A stretch of DNA of 64,000 nt from JAKAXG01 sp035702985. GTDB lineage: Bacteria > Actinomycetota > Acidimicrobiia > Acidimicrobiales > Palsa-688. The notes beneath the pieces were generated by a model. That model was not told the DNA's origin. It did not search any database and saw only the letters and a program-made list of their open reading frames with translations. Below are positions 53,646-61,694 of the stretch, piece by piece. Location: assembly GCA_035702985.1 (NCBI GenBank), contig DASSZD010000067.1, positions 1 through 64,000 on the forward strand, written 5' to 3'. The translations under genes were made by a program, and so were the position numbers. How positions within the stretch are numbered: position 1 is the stretch's first letter; each line of letters starts with the position of its first letter.

Positions 53646-55850
53646 ATGCTCATCGTGCGCGGGATCGGACCCTCGGTGGGGACCTACTACCTCGACGGCC
53701 GCGACGCCGGCCGCTGGACGCCGGGCGCCGGGCGCCTGCTCGGGTTGACCGGAACGGTGCGGTTGGATCAGCTGGGATCGGTGCTCAGGGGCTGCGACCC
53801 CGGGACCGGTGACTTCCTGCCGCGGTACAGGACGCGGCGGCGACGGTCGGGATGGGACCTGATCTTCAGCGCCCCCAAGTCGGTGTCCCTGCTCGGCCGG
53901 TGCGGGTCCGACCCGGCGGGCTCGGTGGCGGCCGCCCACGAGGCGGCGGTGAGCCGGATGATCGACCATCTCGAGGACCGGTTGACCGTCCGGGCCGGTC
54001 AGGCTGGTAGCGCACCGGCGGCCGGTCTGATCGGCGCCCGGTTCGAGCACCGCTCCAGCGCCGCCGGAGAGCCGCACGTGCACACCCATGTCCTGGTGGC
54101 CAACCTCACCTCCACGCCGGGCGGCTGGACCGCCGTCCGCGACGAATGGTTCGTGGACCGGCGGGGCCTCGATGCCCTCTACCAACTCTCCATGAGATGG
54201 GAACTGGCGGCCCGCGGCTGGCAGATCGAATGGCGGCTACACCCCGACGGTCGGGGCGAGGTGGCGGCCGTGCCCACCGCCGCGGCGCGGGCGGCCAGCA
54301 CCCAGTCCCGTCTGGTCGGCGCGCTCGGCAGGTTCCGGGCCCGGGAGCAGGCGGTGGCCCAACCGTGGCGGGAGCGGGTGACCGGGGCGGGGTGGGATCC
54401 GACCGGGGACCCGTCCCTGCGCCCCCGGTCCGGATCCGGGGACCTATCGGGCGGTGGGGCGGGGCCGGAAGGACGGGCGCAGGCGACGGACCTGCTGGTG
54501 GGCGGCCCGGAGCGGGCGGGGTCGGCGGCCGGCCCGTCGGTCGGCGAAGCGGAGTTGACCACCAGGGTGACCAACCTCCTGGCGGCACGGCGCTCCGACT
54601 TCCGGACGGCCGACGTGCTCGTCGCCTTGGCCGCCTGCCACCCTGGCGGTGCCACCCCCGTGGGGGCCCGGGCGTGGGCCGAGCGGTTCTGCTCCGCCAG
54701 CCGGCCGGTGCGCTCCCCCACCGCCCAGCCCCGATGGACCACCGGCCTGGCCCGGGCGGCCGACGACCGGTTGGCCGGCCTGCTGGAGGAGCTGCGCCAG
54801 CGACCGGGCCACCCGGGACCGGCCGCAGCCTGGAACGGCGGTGTGGCCGTGCTGGCCAGCCCACCCGGGGCGACGGCGCTGTTGGCCCAGGCCGAGATCC
54901 TCCACCGCCTGCGCCGGGAATGGGCCCTGTCCGGGGTCCGGGCGGCGGTGGTCGCCCCCACCGATCTGGCCTCGGCCAGGTGGCGGGTCCTGACCGGCCT
55001 GCCCCGGGTCCGGCCCGGATCGGCCCTGGACGTGGTGGTGGTCGACCAGGCCGACCGGCTCAGCACCGCCGAGTTGCTGCACCTGGCCGGGGCGGCCCGC
55101 CGCATGTCGGCCGATCTGGTCCTGGTCGAGGGCGGCACGATGCCGCGCCTGACCAACCCGGCCAGTCACGGGATGGCGGAGTTCGCGGCGAGCGCCGGCC
55201 GGGTCGCCTGCCCCGAGCCGGGACTGTGGGAGCCGGCCCGGGGCCCGGTCGTCGCGGTGCAGCGGGTCGGCGACCTGCGAGGGCGGGCCGGCGACCTGCG
55301 AGGGCGGGCCGGGCCGGAGGCCCGGGAGGAGCCGGCCGGCCGGGACGCGGCGGCCTCATTGCTGTCCGGATGGGCCGCCGCCGGGAAGCGGGACCTCCTG
55401 GTGGGGCTCGGCCTGGAGGAGGTCTGCGCCCTCAACGCGGCGGCCCGGTCGATGGCATCGCGGCCGGCGGCCGGATCGGACGGCACGGCCCCCGCCCTCC
55501 CCGGCGGCCATGGCAGGCAGTTCAGGGCCGGTGACCGGGTGGTGGTGCTCAGGGCCGGGGAGGGCCGCCCGCCGTGCGGCACCTTCGGGGAGATCGTCGA
55601 GGTTGCGCCGTCCGGTCGCCGGGTGGCCGTCTCGTGGGACGGCTCGGATCGTCCGCACGGCCACGACCGGCACGTCCTGTCCGGCTTGGGGCACGGGTGG
55701 GCCGTCACCCCCCGGCTGGCCGAGCGGGTGGGGCGGCCGGTGATGCTGCTCGGGGCCAGCGACGACGCCGGCCGGCTCCGGCCCCTGATCCGGGCATCCC
55801 TCGAGCCGGCCGGTCCGGACCGGCCCCGGCAGCTGGAGCTCCGGCGCTAG
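53646..55850 (+). CDS. MobF-family (TrwC-like) relaxase with degenerate helicase domain
   Basis: Nicks oriT and stays covalently bound to the transferred strand. The N-terminal tyrosine pair is Y14-Y15 (GTYYLDG), the conserved GWDLIFSAPKSVSLL is at 69-83, H135 lies in FEHRSS and the metal-binding triad in HVHTH (144-148). Only one Tyr pair is present. The RecD-like helicase region is reduced: the P-loop position reads ASPPGATAL (404-412) without the Gly-Lys-Thr, and Walker B reads VVVVDQAD. A C-terminal SH3-like segment (RAGDRVVVL..., VSWDGSD) remains. At 734 residues it is shorter than TrwC (about 970). Confidence 0.9.
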   Translation: MLIVRGIGPSVGTYYLDGRDAGRWTPGAGRLLGLTGTVRLDQLGSVLRGCDPGTGDFLPRYRTRRRRSGWDLIFSAPKSVSLLGRCGSDPAGSVAAAHEAAVSRMIDHLEDRLTVRAGQAGSAPAAGLIGARFEHRSSAAGEPHVHTHVLVANLTSTPGGWTAVRDEWFVDRRGLDALYQLSMRWELAARGWQIEWRLHPDGRGEVAAVPTAAARAASTQSRLVGALGRFRAREQAVAQPWRERVTGAGWDPTGDPSLRPRSGSGDLSGGGAGPEGRAQATDLLVGGPERAGSAAGPSVGEAELTTRVTNLLAARRSDFRTADVLVALAACHPGGATPVGARAWAERFCSASRPVRSPTAQPRWTTGLARAADDRLAGLLEELRQRPGHPGPAAAWNGGVAVLASPPGATALLAQAEILHRLRREWALSGVRAAVVAPTDLASARWRVLTGLPRVRPGSALDVVVVDQADRLSTAELLHLAGAARRMSADLVLVEGGTMPRLTNPASHGMAEFAASAGRVACPEPGLWEPARGPVVAVQRVGDLRGRAGDLRGRAGPEAREEPAGRDAAASLLSGWAAAGKRDLLVGLGLEEVCALNAAARSMASRPAAGSDGTAPALPGGHGRQFRAGDRVVVLRAGEGRPPCGTFGEIVEVAPSGRRVAVSWDGSDRPHGHDRHVLSGLGHGWAVTPRLAERVGRPVMLLGASDDAGRLRPLIRASLEPAGPDRPRQLELRR
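55268..55309. repeat. Tandem repeat, 21 bases x 2, inside relaxase
   Basis: CGGCGACCTGCGAGGGCGGGC occurs twice in perfect tandem and encodes GDLRGRA twice, in a linker between the helicase-like and SH3-like parts. Confidence 0.85.
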
Positions 55851-55881
55851 AGGAGATCCGCCGGCGCGCCCGGGGCCCCGT

Positions 55882-57003
55882 TCAGGTATGGGGGGACACG
55901 TATTCGGTCCAGCGTTGACCGTCCCACCACCGCCACCGGTTGTAGCCGGCCGGGTCGGGGTGCCAGCCGGGGGGCGGACCGCCCGGGCCGGTTCCCGGGA
56001 ACGGCCCGGCGGGTGAGCCAGGCCCGGCCGGCGACCCAGGCCCGACCGGCGACCCAGGCCCGACCGGCCGCCCGACGCCCCGGCCGGGGGGCCAGCCGAG
56101 ACCCCAGGCCCCACCCGGGCCCGGTCCACGCCCGGCGGGCCAGCCGACCACCGGCCGGTTGTTGCGCTCGACCAGCCAGAGGATGACCGCGGCGATCCAG
56201 ATGCCCGCCACCACCAGGATGGCCACGCCGGTCACCCCCACCCACCGTTGCGACAGGAACCCCACCATGTCCCAACCGGTGTGGCAGACGATCAACGGAA
56301 GCAGCTCGCGGAACCTCAGGTAGGTCCAGTAGTAGATCGCCGCCCACAGGAGGATCCCCAGCACCCCGGGCCCGTAATAGACGTGGTACGAGCCGCGCAG
56401 CACCAGCGCCACGGCTGTCACCTCCCACCACGGCCGGCCGGCCTGGCGCAGGCTCACCACCACGAAGGCCAATACCACCAGTTCCTCGACGACCCCGGCC
56501 TGGACGGAGTCCACCATCCCGAAGATCAACTCGGGGGCGTTCGGGGTGCCGGTCGGCAGGTGCCCGGTCTGGAGCAGGGCGTTGAGGATCCCGCCGGCGA
56601 CCAGGCCGAGCAGTCCCCACGCCGCCACCCGCACGCTGCGGCTCACCGCCACCCGGCCGTCGTCGAGCCGGGGGATCCGCAGCCCCAGCGTCGCCGGGCG
56701 CACCCCCCGGCGGGCGGACAACAGCAGCACCACCGCCACGGCCAGCCCGATCTGGGCGCACAGGTCGACCGCCTGGGGGCTGTAGGCCGCCCAGCTGCCG
56801 GACTGGAGCAGGTTGCGGTAGCGGTCCCCGAGGAGCAGGGCGGCGGCCACCACGCCCGACAGGAAGAAGGCGGCGAACACCAGCAGCACCTCGGCGTAGG
56901 CCCGGCGGGTGCTGATCGGGGGGAGCGCAGGATCCGGGGCCGGCGACCACCAGGGGCGGGCCCCGGATCCGGTCTCCGGGTCCGGGGCGGCTGGACCGTG
57001 CAT
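55882..57003 (-). CDS. CPBP-family intramembrane protease homologue with DUF2510 tail
   Basis: From the ATG at 57003 this is 373 residues. Eight or so transmembrane helices contain the CPBP (Abi/Rce1) motifs: the Glu pair in AGVVEELVVLAFVV, GSYHVYYG, and the His motif CHTGWDMVGF. After the helices comes a GPGSPV/A repeat linker (about 315-335) and a C-terminal DUF2510 domain with three Trp (GWHPDPAGYNRWRWWDGQRW). Substrate unknown. CPBP genes can be linked to self-immunity, but here it lies 31 bases from the convergent relaxase gene. Confidence 0.88.
   Translation of the reverse strand: MHGPAAPDPETGSGARPWWSPAPDPALPPISTRRAYAEVLLVFAAFFLSGVVAAALLLGDRYRNLLQSGSWAAYSPQAVDLCAQIGLAVAVVLLLSARRGVRPATLGLRIPRLDDGRVAVSRSVRVAAWGLLGLVAGGILNALLQTGHLPTGTPNAPELIFGMVDSVQAGVVEELVVLAFVVVSLRQAGRPWWEVTAVALVLRGSYHVYYGPGVLGILLWAAIYYWTYLRFRELLPLIVCHTGWDMVGFLSQRWVGVTGVAILVVAGIWIAAVILWLVERNNRPVVGWPAGRGPGPGGAWGLGWPPGRGVGRPVGPGSPVGPGSPAGPGSPAGPFPGTGPGGPPPGWHPDPAGYNRWRWWDGQRWTEYVSPHT
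56012..56065. repeat. Tandem repeat, 18 bases x 3
   Basis: Three units of GGCGACCCAGGCCCGACC (the first with three differences, the other two identical), encoding the Gly-Pro-Gly-Ser-Pro linker of the CPBP-DUF2510 protein. Confidence 0.85.
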
Positions 57004-57108
57004 GCGTTCAGGGTGCCAGAACGGCCCACCGATATGGTTCCGCCGCACCGCCGCCCGTACCGGGCCCGGCGCGCCCGGGCCGGCTCGAAATGCGAGAATC
57101 GCGGCACC

Positions 57109-58209
57109 GTGACCACGCCGCCCGACCCTCCCATCGCGGCGCCCGGGCGCGGCCGCTGGGTCAGGGCCTGGCCGGCCATCAAGACCGTCGTCGCCCTCGC
57201 CGCGGTGGGCCTGGCGGCATGGGCCATATCCGGCAAGACCGACGAGTTGCGGGGGGTCACCGGCTACCTGGACCACCTGCACTGGGTATGGGTGCTGGTG
57301 GCGGTGATGGCCGAGGTGTCGTGCTACCTGGCCCTGAGCCAGCTGCAGAGGCGCCTCCTGCGGGCCGGCCGGATCCGGATACCGGTCCCCCAGATGTTCG
57401 GCATCACCATGGCCGGGTCGGCCATCCAGGCCTCCTTCCCGGCTGGCAGCGTGGTGTACCTGGCCTACCTGTTCCGCCAGTTCCGGCGCTGGGGCGCCGA
57501 CGACCTGCTGGCCACCTGGGTGATCCTGGCTTTCAACGTGGTGACCTTCGCCTCCCTGGCTGCCATCTCGGCGGTGGGGCTGGCCCTGGCTGCCTCGGCG
57601 GGCAGCGCCTACGACCTGGTGGAGGCCATCCTCGGCATCCTGCTGGTGGCCCTGCTGTTCGTTCTGGCCATCATGGAACGCCGCCGCCTGCTGCCCCACG
57701 TCACCCGGGCGGTGCGCCTGTCGCAGCGGCTGTTCCACCGGCCCCAGCCCGGCCGCCCGGCCGACCAGGTGGTCGCCGGCTGGGCCCGGGAGCTGGCCGC
57801 GGTCAGCCCGTCCCGGGGGGTGTGGGCCCGGTCCGTGATCATGAGCCTGACCAACTGGCTCTCCGATCTGAGCTGCCTGGCCCTGTCGTTCATGGCCGTG
57901 GGGGTGGGCGTGCCGTGGCGGGGACTGCTGCTCGCCTACGGGGCCGGGCAGCTGGCGTCCACCCTGCCCATAACCCCGGGGGGGCTGGGGGCGGTGGAGG
58001 GGTCCCTTACGGTGGCGCTGGTGACCTTCGGGGGCTCCACCGAGTCCACGGTGGCGGCGGTGCTGCTGTACCGGGTGCTGTCGTTCTGGATGATCCTGCC
58101 GGTCGGCTGGGGGTCGTGGGCCACGCTGGCCCTCCTGGGGCGGAGCCGGGCCCCGGCCCAGTCCGCGGTGGCCGCACTAGAGTCGCCGGCGTCGGGAGCA
58201 CAGACGTGA
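57109..58209 (+). CDS. Flippase-like/LPG synthase transmembrane family protein (UPF0104)
   Basis: A 366-residue membrane protein with eight hydrophobic helices, starting with GTG at 57109. The family motif is THE conserved LPITPGGLGAVEGSLTVALV (about residues 285-304), with ITMAGSAIQASFPAGSVVYLAYLFRQ nearer the N terminus, as in the integral domain of lysylphosphatidylglycerol synthase and AglD-like proteins, thought to flip lipids or lipid-linked sugars. No synthase domain is attached. The stop overlaps the next start (GTGA). Confidence 0.87.
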   Translation: MTTPPDPPIAAPGRGRWVRAWPAIKTVVALAAVGLAAWAISGKTDELRGVTGYLDHLHWVWVLVAVMAEVSCYLALSQLQRRLLRAGRIRIPVPQMFGITMAGSAIQASFPAGSVVYLAYLFRQFRRWGADDLLATWVILAFNVVTFASLAAISAVGLALAASAGSAYDLVEAILGILLVALLFVLAIMERRRLLPHVTRAVRLSQRLFHRPQPGRPADQVVAGWARELAAVSPSRGVWARSVIMSLTNWLSDLSCLALSFMAVGVGVPWRGLLLAYGAGQLASTLPITPGGLGAVEGSLTVALVTFGGSTESTVAAVLLYRVLSFWMILPVGWGSWATLALLGRSRAPAQSAVAALESPASGAQT

Positions 58210-58649
58210 CCACCTGGACCGGCCGTTCGTGCCGCGCGCTGGCCGCGGCCTCCGTCCTGGCTGCCACCGGGGTGGTCGCCGGGGGCTGCGGATCCCCGAC
58301 CCCGGTGGTGTCCAACGGTTCGGTGTCAGCCTGCTACCGGGCCCTGCCGGTGGGCCGGCAGGCCCTGCACGCCCCCGAGGCCAAGCTGATCGGGGTGCAC
58401 CGGATACCCGTCGACGCGGTGCGGGCCCGTCTGCCCGCCTCGGCCCGGGCGGAGCTGGCCGCCGAGAACGACACGGCCGTGTGCGCCATGGCCTTCCACG
58501 GCACCTTCGCCCCGGGCCAGATCCAGGCGGCCGACCCGGCCCAGTCCGGCGACTACGCCCTGGTGCTGGTCTCGAGCCGGCGGCTGCATCTGGTGGCGGC
58601 CATCGTGTTGAAGCATCTGCCCCGGGCCTTCGGTGGCCGCACCTTCTGA
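58206..58649 (+). CDS. Putative lipoprotein
   Basis: A 147-residue protein beginning at the GTG that overlaps the flippase stop. It has a signal with lipobox VAGGC (Cys about residue 29) and then a small soluble domain with paired cysteines (VSACYRALPVG, TAVCAMAFHG) ending LKHLPRAFGGRTF. I know no matching family. Its tight coupling with the flippase-like gene suggests a joint cell-envelope role. Confidence 0.75.
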   Translation: MTTWTGRSCRALAAASVLAATGVVAGGCGSPTPVVSNGSVSACYRALPVGRQALHAPEAKLIGVHRIPVDAVRARLPASARAELAAENDTAVCAMAFHGTFAPGQIQAADPAQSGDYALVLVSSRRLHLVAAIVLKHLPRAFGGRTF

Positions 58650-58664
58650 GCCGACCACGACCGG

Positions 58665-59735
58665 ATGATCAAGTACCTGGGGTCCAAACGGCGGCTGGTA
58701 CCGGTCCTCGGCGACCTGCTCGAGCGGTCCGGGGCGGACCGGGCCATCGACCTGTTCACCGGCACCACCCGGGTGGCCCAGGAATGGAAGCGCCGGGGCG
58801 CCCGCGTGACCGCGGTCGACGCCGCCCGCTACGCCGCCGTGCTGGCCGACTGCTTCATCGCTCTCGACGCCACCCGGGTCGATCTGGACGGCGCCGCCGA
58901 ATTCCTGGCCCACCTGCAGGCGCTCAACGGGGTGGACGGCTACGTCACCGAGACCTTCAGCCGGCAGGCCCGGTACTTCCAGGAGCACAACGCCCGGCGC
59001 ATCGACGCCATCCGCGACGCCATCGAGGAGCTCGGGCCTCACCACCCGTGGCGGTCGGTGATGCTCTCCGCCCTGCTCCTGGCCGCCGACCGGGTGGACT
59101 CGACCACCGGCGTCCAGATGGCCTACCTGAAGAGCTGGTCGCCCCGGTCGTTCGCCCCCCTGGAGCTGCGCATGCCGGAGCTGATCGCCGGCCCGGGCCG
59201 GGCCGTGCACGGCGACGTGATGGATGTGGTCGGCGATCTGGGCGAGGCCGGGGTGGCCTACCTGGACCCTCCGTACAACCAGCACCGCTACAACGGCAAC
59301 TACCACGTGTGGGAGACCCTGATGGCCTGGGACGCCCCGGCCCACTACGGGGTGGCGTGCAAGCGGGTCGATCTGCGCGACCCGGCATCGGCCAGCGTGT
59401 TCAACCGGCGCCGCGACGCCCCCGACGCGCTGGCCCGCCTGGTACGGGAGGTACCGGCCGAGGTGGTGATCATCTCCGGCAGCGACGAGGGCTGGGTGAG
59501 CCTGGAGGACCTGACCGACATGGCCGCCGGACGCGGCGAGGTGGCGGTGCTGGCGTTCGACTCCAAGCGCTACGTGGGCGCCCAGATCGGCATCCACAAC
59601 CCCAAGGGGGAAAAGGTCGGCCGGGTCGGCCGGACGCGCAACGTCGAGTACGTCGTCGTGGCCGGACCGCCCGCCGCCGTCCGGCGGATGTCGGCCGGGT
59701 ACCAGGCGGCGGACCCGGGCCGGGTCAGCCGGTGA
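58665..59735 (+). CDS. D12-class DNA adenine N6-methyltransferase, no restriction partner
   Basis: A 356-residue protein starting MIKYLGSKRRLVPVL, the classic start of Dam/D12 enzymes. SAM motif I is DLFTGTTRVAQ (29-39) and the catalytic motif is DPPY at 201-204 (YLDPPYNQHRYN). The region between them holds the target-recognition part. No restriction endonuclease, specificity subunit or repair gene is nearby, so it is an orphan methylase whose target cannot be read from sequence. It converges on the sigma factor gene with 11 bases overlapping. Confidence 0.9.
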   Translation: MIKYLGSKRRLVPVLGDLLERSGADRAIDLFTGTTRVAQEWKRRGARVTAVDAARYAAVLADCFIALDATRVDLDGAAEFLAHLQALNGVDGYVTETFSRQARYFQEHNARRIDAIRDAIEELGPHHPWRSVMLSALLLAADRVDSTTGVQMAYLKSWSPRSFAPLELRMPELIAGPGRAVHGDVMDVVGDLGEAGVAYLDPPYNQHRYNGNYHVWETLMAWDAPAHYGVACKRVDLRDPASASVFNRRRDAPDALARLVREVPAEVVIISGSDEGWVSLEDLTDMAAGRGEVAVLAFDSKRYVGAQIGIHNPKGEKVGRVGRTRNVEYVVVAGPPAAVRRMSAGYQAADPGRVSR

Positions 59736-60660
59736 GCAGCTCCCGGGCGCCTCGGTCGGTGGAGGGGTGACGCAGCTTGGACATGGCCCGGGCCTCGATC
59801 TGGCGGATGCGCTCCCGGGTCAGGCTGAAGTGCTCCCCCACCTCGTCGAGGGTGCGGGGCTCGCCGCGGTCCAGGCCGAAGCGCAGCCGGAGGATCTCCC
59901 GCTCCCGCTCGTCCAGGGCGATGAGCATCTTGTTGACCTCGCCGGAGAGCAGGGCGGCCGCCGCCGCGTCGAACGGCGAGACCGCCGACCGGTCCTCGAC
60001 CACGTCACCCAGCTCGGCGTCGCCGTCCTCGCGGAGCGGCTCTGACAACGACAGCGGCTCGGCGGCGTGACGGAGGATCTCGGTGACCTTCTCCTCCTCC
60101 AGCTCCAGGTCGGCGGCCAGCTCGGCCACGGTGGGCCGCCGGCCCAGCTGACCCTCCAGGCGGCCCCGGGCCTTGGTCACCCGGGTGAGGAGGTCGCCGG
60201 CGTGGACCGGCAGCCGGACGGTACGGCCGGTGTTGGCGATACCCCGGGTGATGGCCTGGCGGATCCACCAGGTGGCGTAGGTGGAGAACTTGAAGCCCTT
60301 GCGCCAGTCGAACTTCTCGACGGCGTGCATCAGGCCCAGGTTGCCCTCCTGGACCAGGTCGAGCAGCGGCAACTCGGCGGCCTGGTACTTCTTGGCGATC
60401 GACACGACCAGGCGCAGGTTGGCCTTGACGAAGGTCTCGGCGGCGTCGTCGCCGTCCCGGACGAGCCGGCGCAACTCCCGCTTCCGGGACGGGGTGACGG
60501 TCTTACCGGAGGCCATCTCCGCCCGGGCCTCCCGGCCGGCCTCGATGGCCTGGGCCAGGCGGGCCTCGTCGTCCTTGGTCAGCAGCGCATGCTTACCGAT
60601 GTCGTTCAGGTAGAGGCGGACCAGGTCCTCCTCGGGCTGAGCGGCGTGGTTGTTGGGCAC
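59725..60660 (-). CDS. RNA polymerase sigma-70 factor, group 1/2
   Basis: A 311-residue sigma factor with GTG start. Region 1.2 is DLVRLYLNDIGKHALLTKDDE, region 2 (core binding and -10 melting) is DLVQEGNLGLMHAVEKFDWRKGFKFSTYATWWIRQAI, region 3 is LEGQLGRRPTVAELAADL and region 4.2 (-35 reading) is RTLDEVGEHFSLTRERIRQIEARAMSKLRHP. It lacks the long N-terminal region 1.1 of housekeeping factors, so it is probably an alternative HrdB-like (group 2) factor; it could also be the principal sigma of a lineage with a short form. Confidence 0.93.
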   Translation of the reverse strand: MPNNHAAQPEEDLVRLYLNDIGKHALLTKDDEARLAQAIEAGREARAEMASGKTVTPSRKRELRRLVRDGDDAAETFVKANLRLVVSIAKKYQAAELPLLDLVQEGNLGLMHAVEKFDWRKGFKFSTYATWWIRQAITRGIANTGRTVRLPVHAGDLLTRVTKARGRLEGQLGRRPTVAELAADLELEEEKVTEILRHAAEPLSLSEPLREDGDAELGDVVEDRSAVSPFDAAAAALLSGEVNKMLIALDEREREILRLRFGLDRGEPRTLDEVGEHFSLTRERIRQIEARAMSKLRHPSTDRGARELLTG

Positions 60661-60730
60661 TCGTCCTCGTCTTTCCCGATGTACCCGGACAGGTAAACCG
60701 ATGGTGCCTCAGAGAGCCACCAGGAAGAAA

Positions 60731-60759
60731 ATATTACCTGATGAACCGGGGTTCGTGAA
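60731..60759 (-). promoter_or_regulatory. Candidate promoter of the sigma factor gene
   Basis: On the minus strand TTCACG (60754-60759), 17 bases, then TAATAT (60731-60736). This AT-rich patch stands out from its surroundings and would give a leader of about 65 bases. Confidence 0.55.
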
Positions 60760-60796
60760 GGGTCCGACGCCCCCCGACTGGTTGCGCGCACAAGCG

Positions 60797-60821
60797 TGAA
60801 GCGGGCTTCAGCCCGTAGCCT
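60797..60821 (+). promoter_or_regulatory. MarR promoter with palindromic operator candidate
   Basis: A perfect palindrome TGAAGC-GG-GCTTCA (60797-60810) sits directly upstream of a -10-like TAGCCT (60816-60821), itself 7 bases before the MarR ATG. MarR proteins commonly repress their own gene from such sites, so autoregulation is likely. Confidence 0.55.
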
Positions 60822-60828
60822 TTAGGCC

Positions 60829-61314
60829 ATGACGGTGGAGTCCCTCGAACCGCCCCCCCGGGCCCGGGTGCGATGGCTCACGGCGGAGGAGCAGCAGGTG
60901 TGGCGCCGGCTTCTCAGCGTTGAGTCCCGGCTGCGCGACCGCCTCGATCGCGATCTCCGGGAGGCCCACGCCCTGACCCTCGGCGAGTACGAGGTGCTCG
61001 TGCATCTCTCCGAGGCCGGACCCACCGGCGTGCGGATGTCCGACCTGGCGGAACTGCTGCTCCTCTCCCGCAGCGGTCTCACCCGCCGGATCGACAGCCT
61101 GGTCAGGGCCGGGCTGGTGGCCCGCCGGTCCTGCCCGGTGGACGGCCGGGGGTCCATGGCCGAGCTGACCGTCGGGGGCCGCAGCCGCCTGGCCGAGGCC
61201 GCCCCCACCCACGTGGCCGGGGTGCGGCGGTACCTGATCGACGTGCTCGGCGGCCACATCGAGGGTCTGGCCGGCGGCCTGTCCCGGGTCGAGGAGGCCC
61301 TGGACCGGGGCTGA
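60829..61314 (+). CDS. MarR-family transcriptional regulator
   Basis: A 161-residue winged-helix repressor. The DNA-binding part is evident in TLGEYEVLVHLSEAGPTGVRMSDLAELLLLSRSGLTRRIDSLVRAGLVARRSC (recognition helix at about residues 82-94), followed by the wing DGRGSMAELT. Helices at both ends form the dimer. No obvious divergent target gene other than the sigma factor is nearby, so likely targets are its own promoter and possibly the sigma gene. Confidence 0.9.
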   Translation: MTVESLEPPPRARVRWLTAEEQQVWRRLLSVESRLRDRLDRDLREAHALTLGEYEVLVHLSEAGPTGVRMSDLAELLLLSRSGLTRRIDSLVRAGLVARRSCPVDGRGSMAELTVGGRSRLAEAAPTHVAGVRRYLIDVLGGHIEGLAGGLSRVEEALDRG

Positions 61315-61326
61315 CCCGGGCCGGTG

Positions 61327-61659
61327 TCAGCCGGCGCCGCCCCCGGTGGCGAACTGGCCGCCCCGCTCGATCCAGCCGTTGGTGCCCCCGGCCACGGAGA
61401 TGGCCGGGTACCCGGCCCCGACCAGCGCCTGGGCCGCGGTGAGGCTGCGGCCGCCGACCGCGCAGATCACGTACAGCGGGTCGGCGTCGGGGATCTCGTC
61501 CTGGCGGGCGGCCAGCTCGCCGAGCGGTATCAGCACCGCGCCCGGCACGTGCGCCTGGTCGTACTCGTCGGGGTTGCGGACGTCGAGCACGGTGGCTCCG
61601 GCGGCGTGGGCCCGGGCGAAGGTGTCCAGGTCCACTTCGAGCGGATGGGAATCGGTCAC
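61327..61659 (-). CDS. Single-domain rhodanese-like protein
   Basis: From the GTG at 61659 this is a 110-residue protein with a complete rhodanese fold: VLDVRNPDEYDQAHVPGAVLIPL, then the active-site C66 in YVICAVGGRSLTAA and the GGTNGWIERGG end. The presence of the Cys suggests real sulfurtransferase activity, probably moving sulfane sulfur; the acceptor is unknown. It precedes no obvious partner; pdxH lies upstream on the same strand (35-base gap). Confidence 0.9.
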   Translation of the reverse strand: MTDSHPLEVDLDTFARAHAAGATVLDVRNPDEYDQAHVPGAVLIPLGELAARQDEIPDADPLYVICAVGGRSLTAAQALVGAGYPAISVAGGTNGWIERGGQFATGGGAG

Positions 61660-61694
61660 GGCCCCATTCTGGCCTGCCGGCCACCCGTCGCGGG

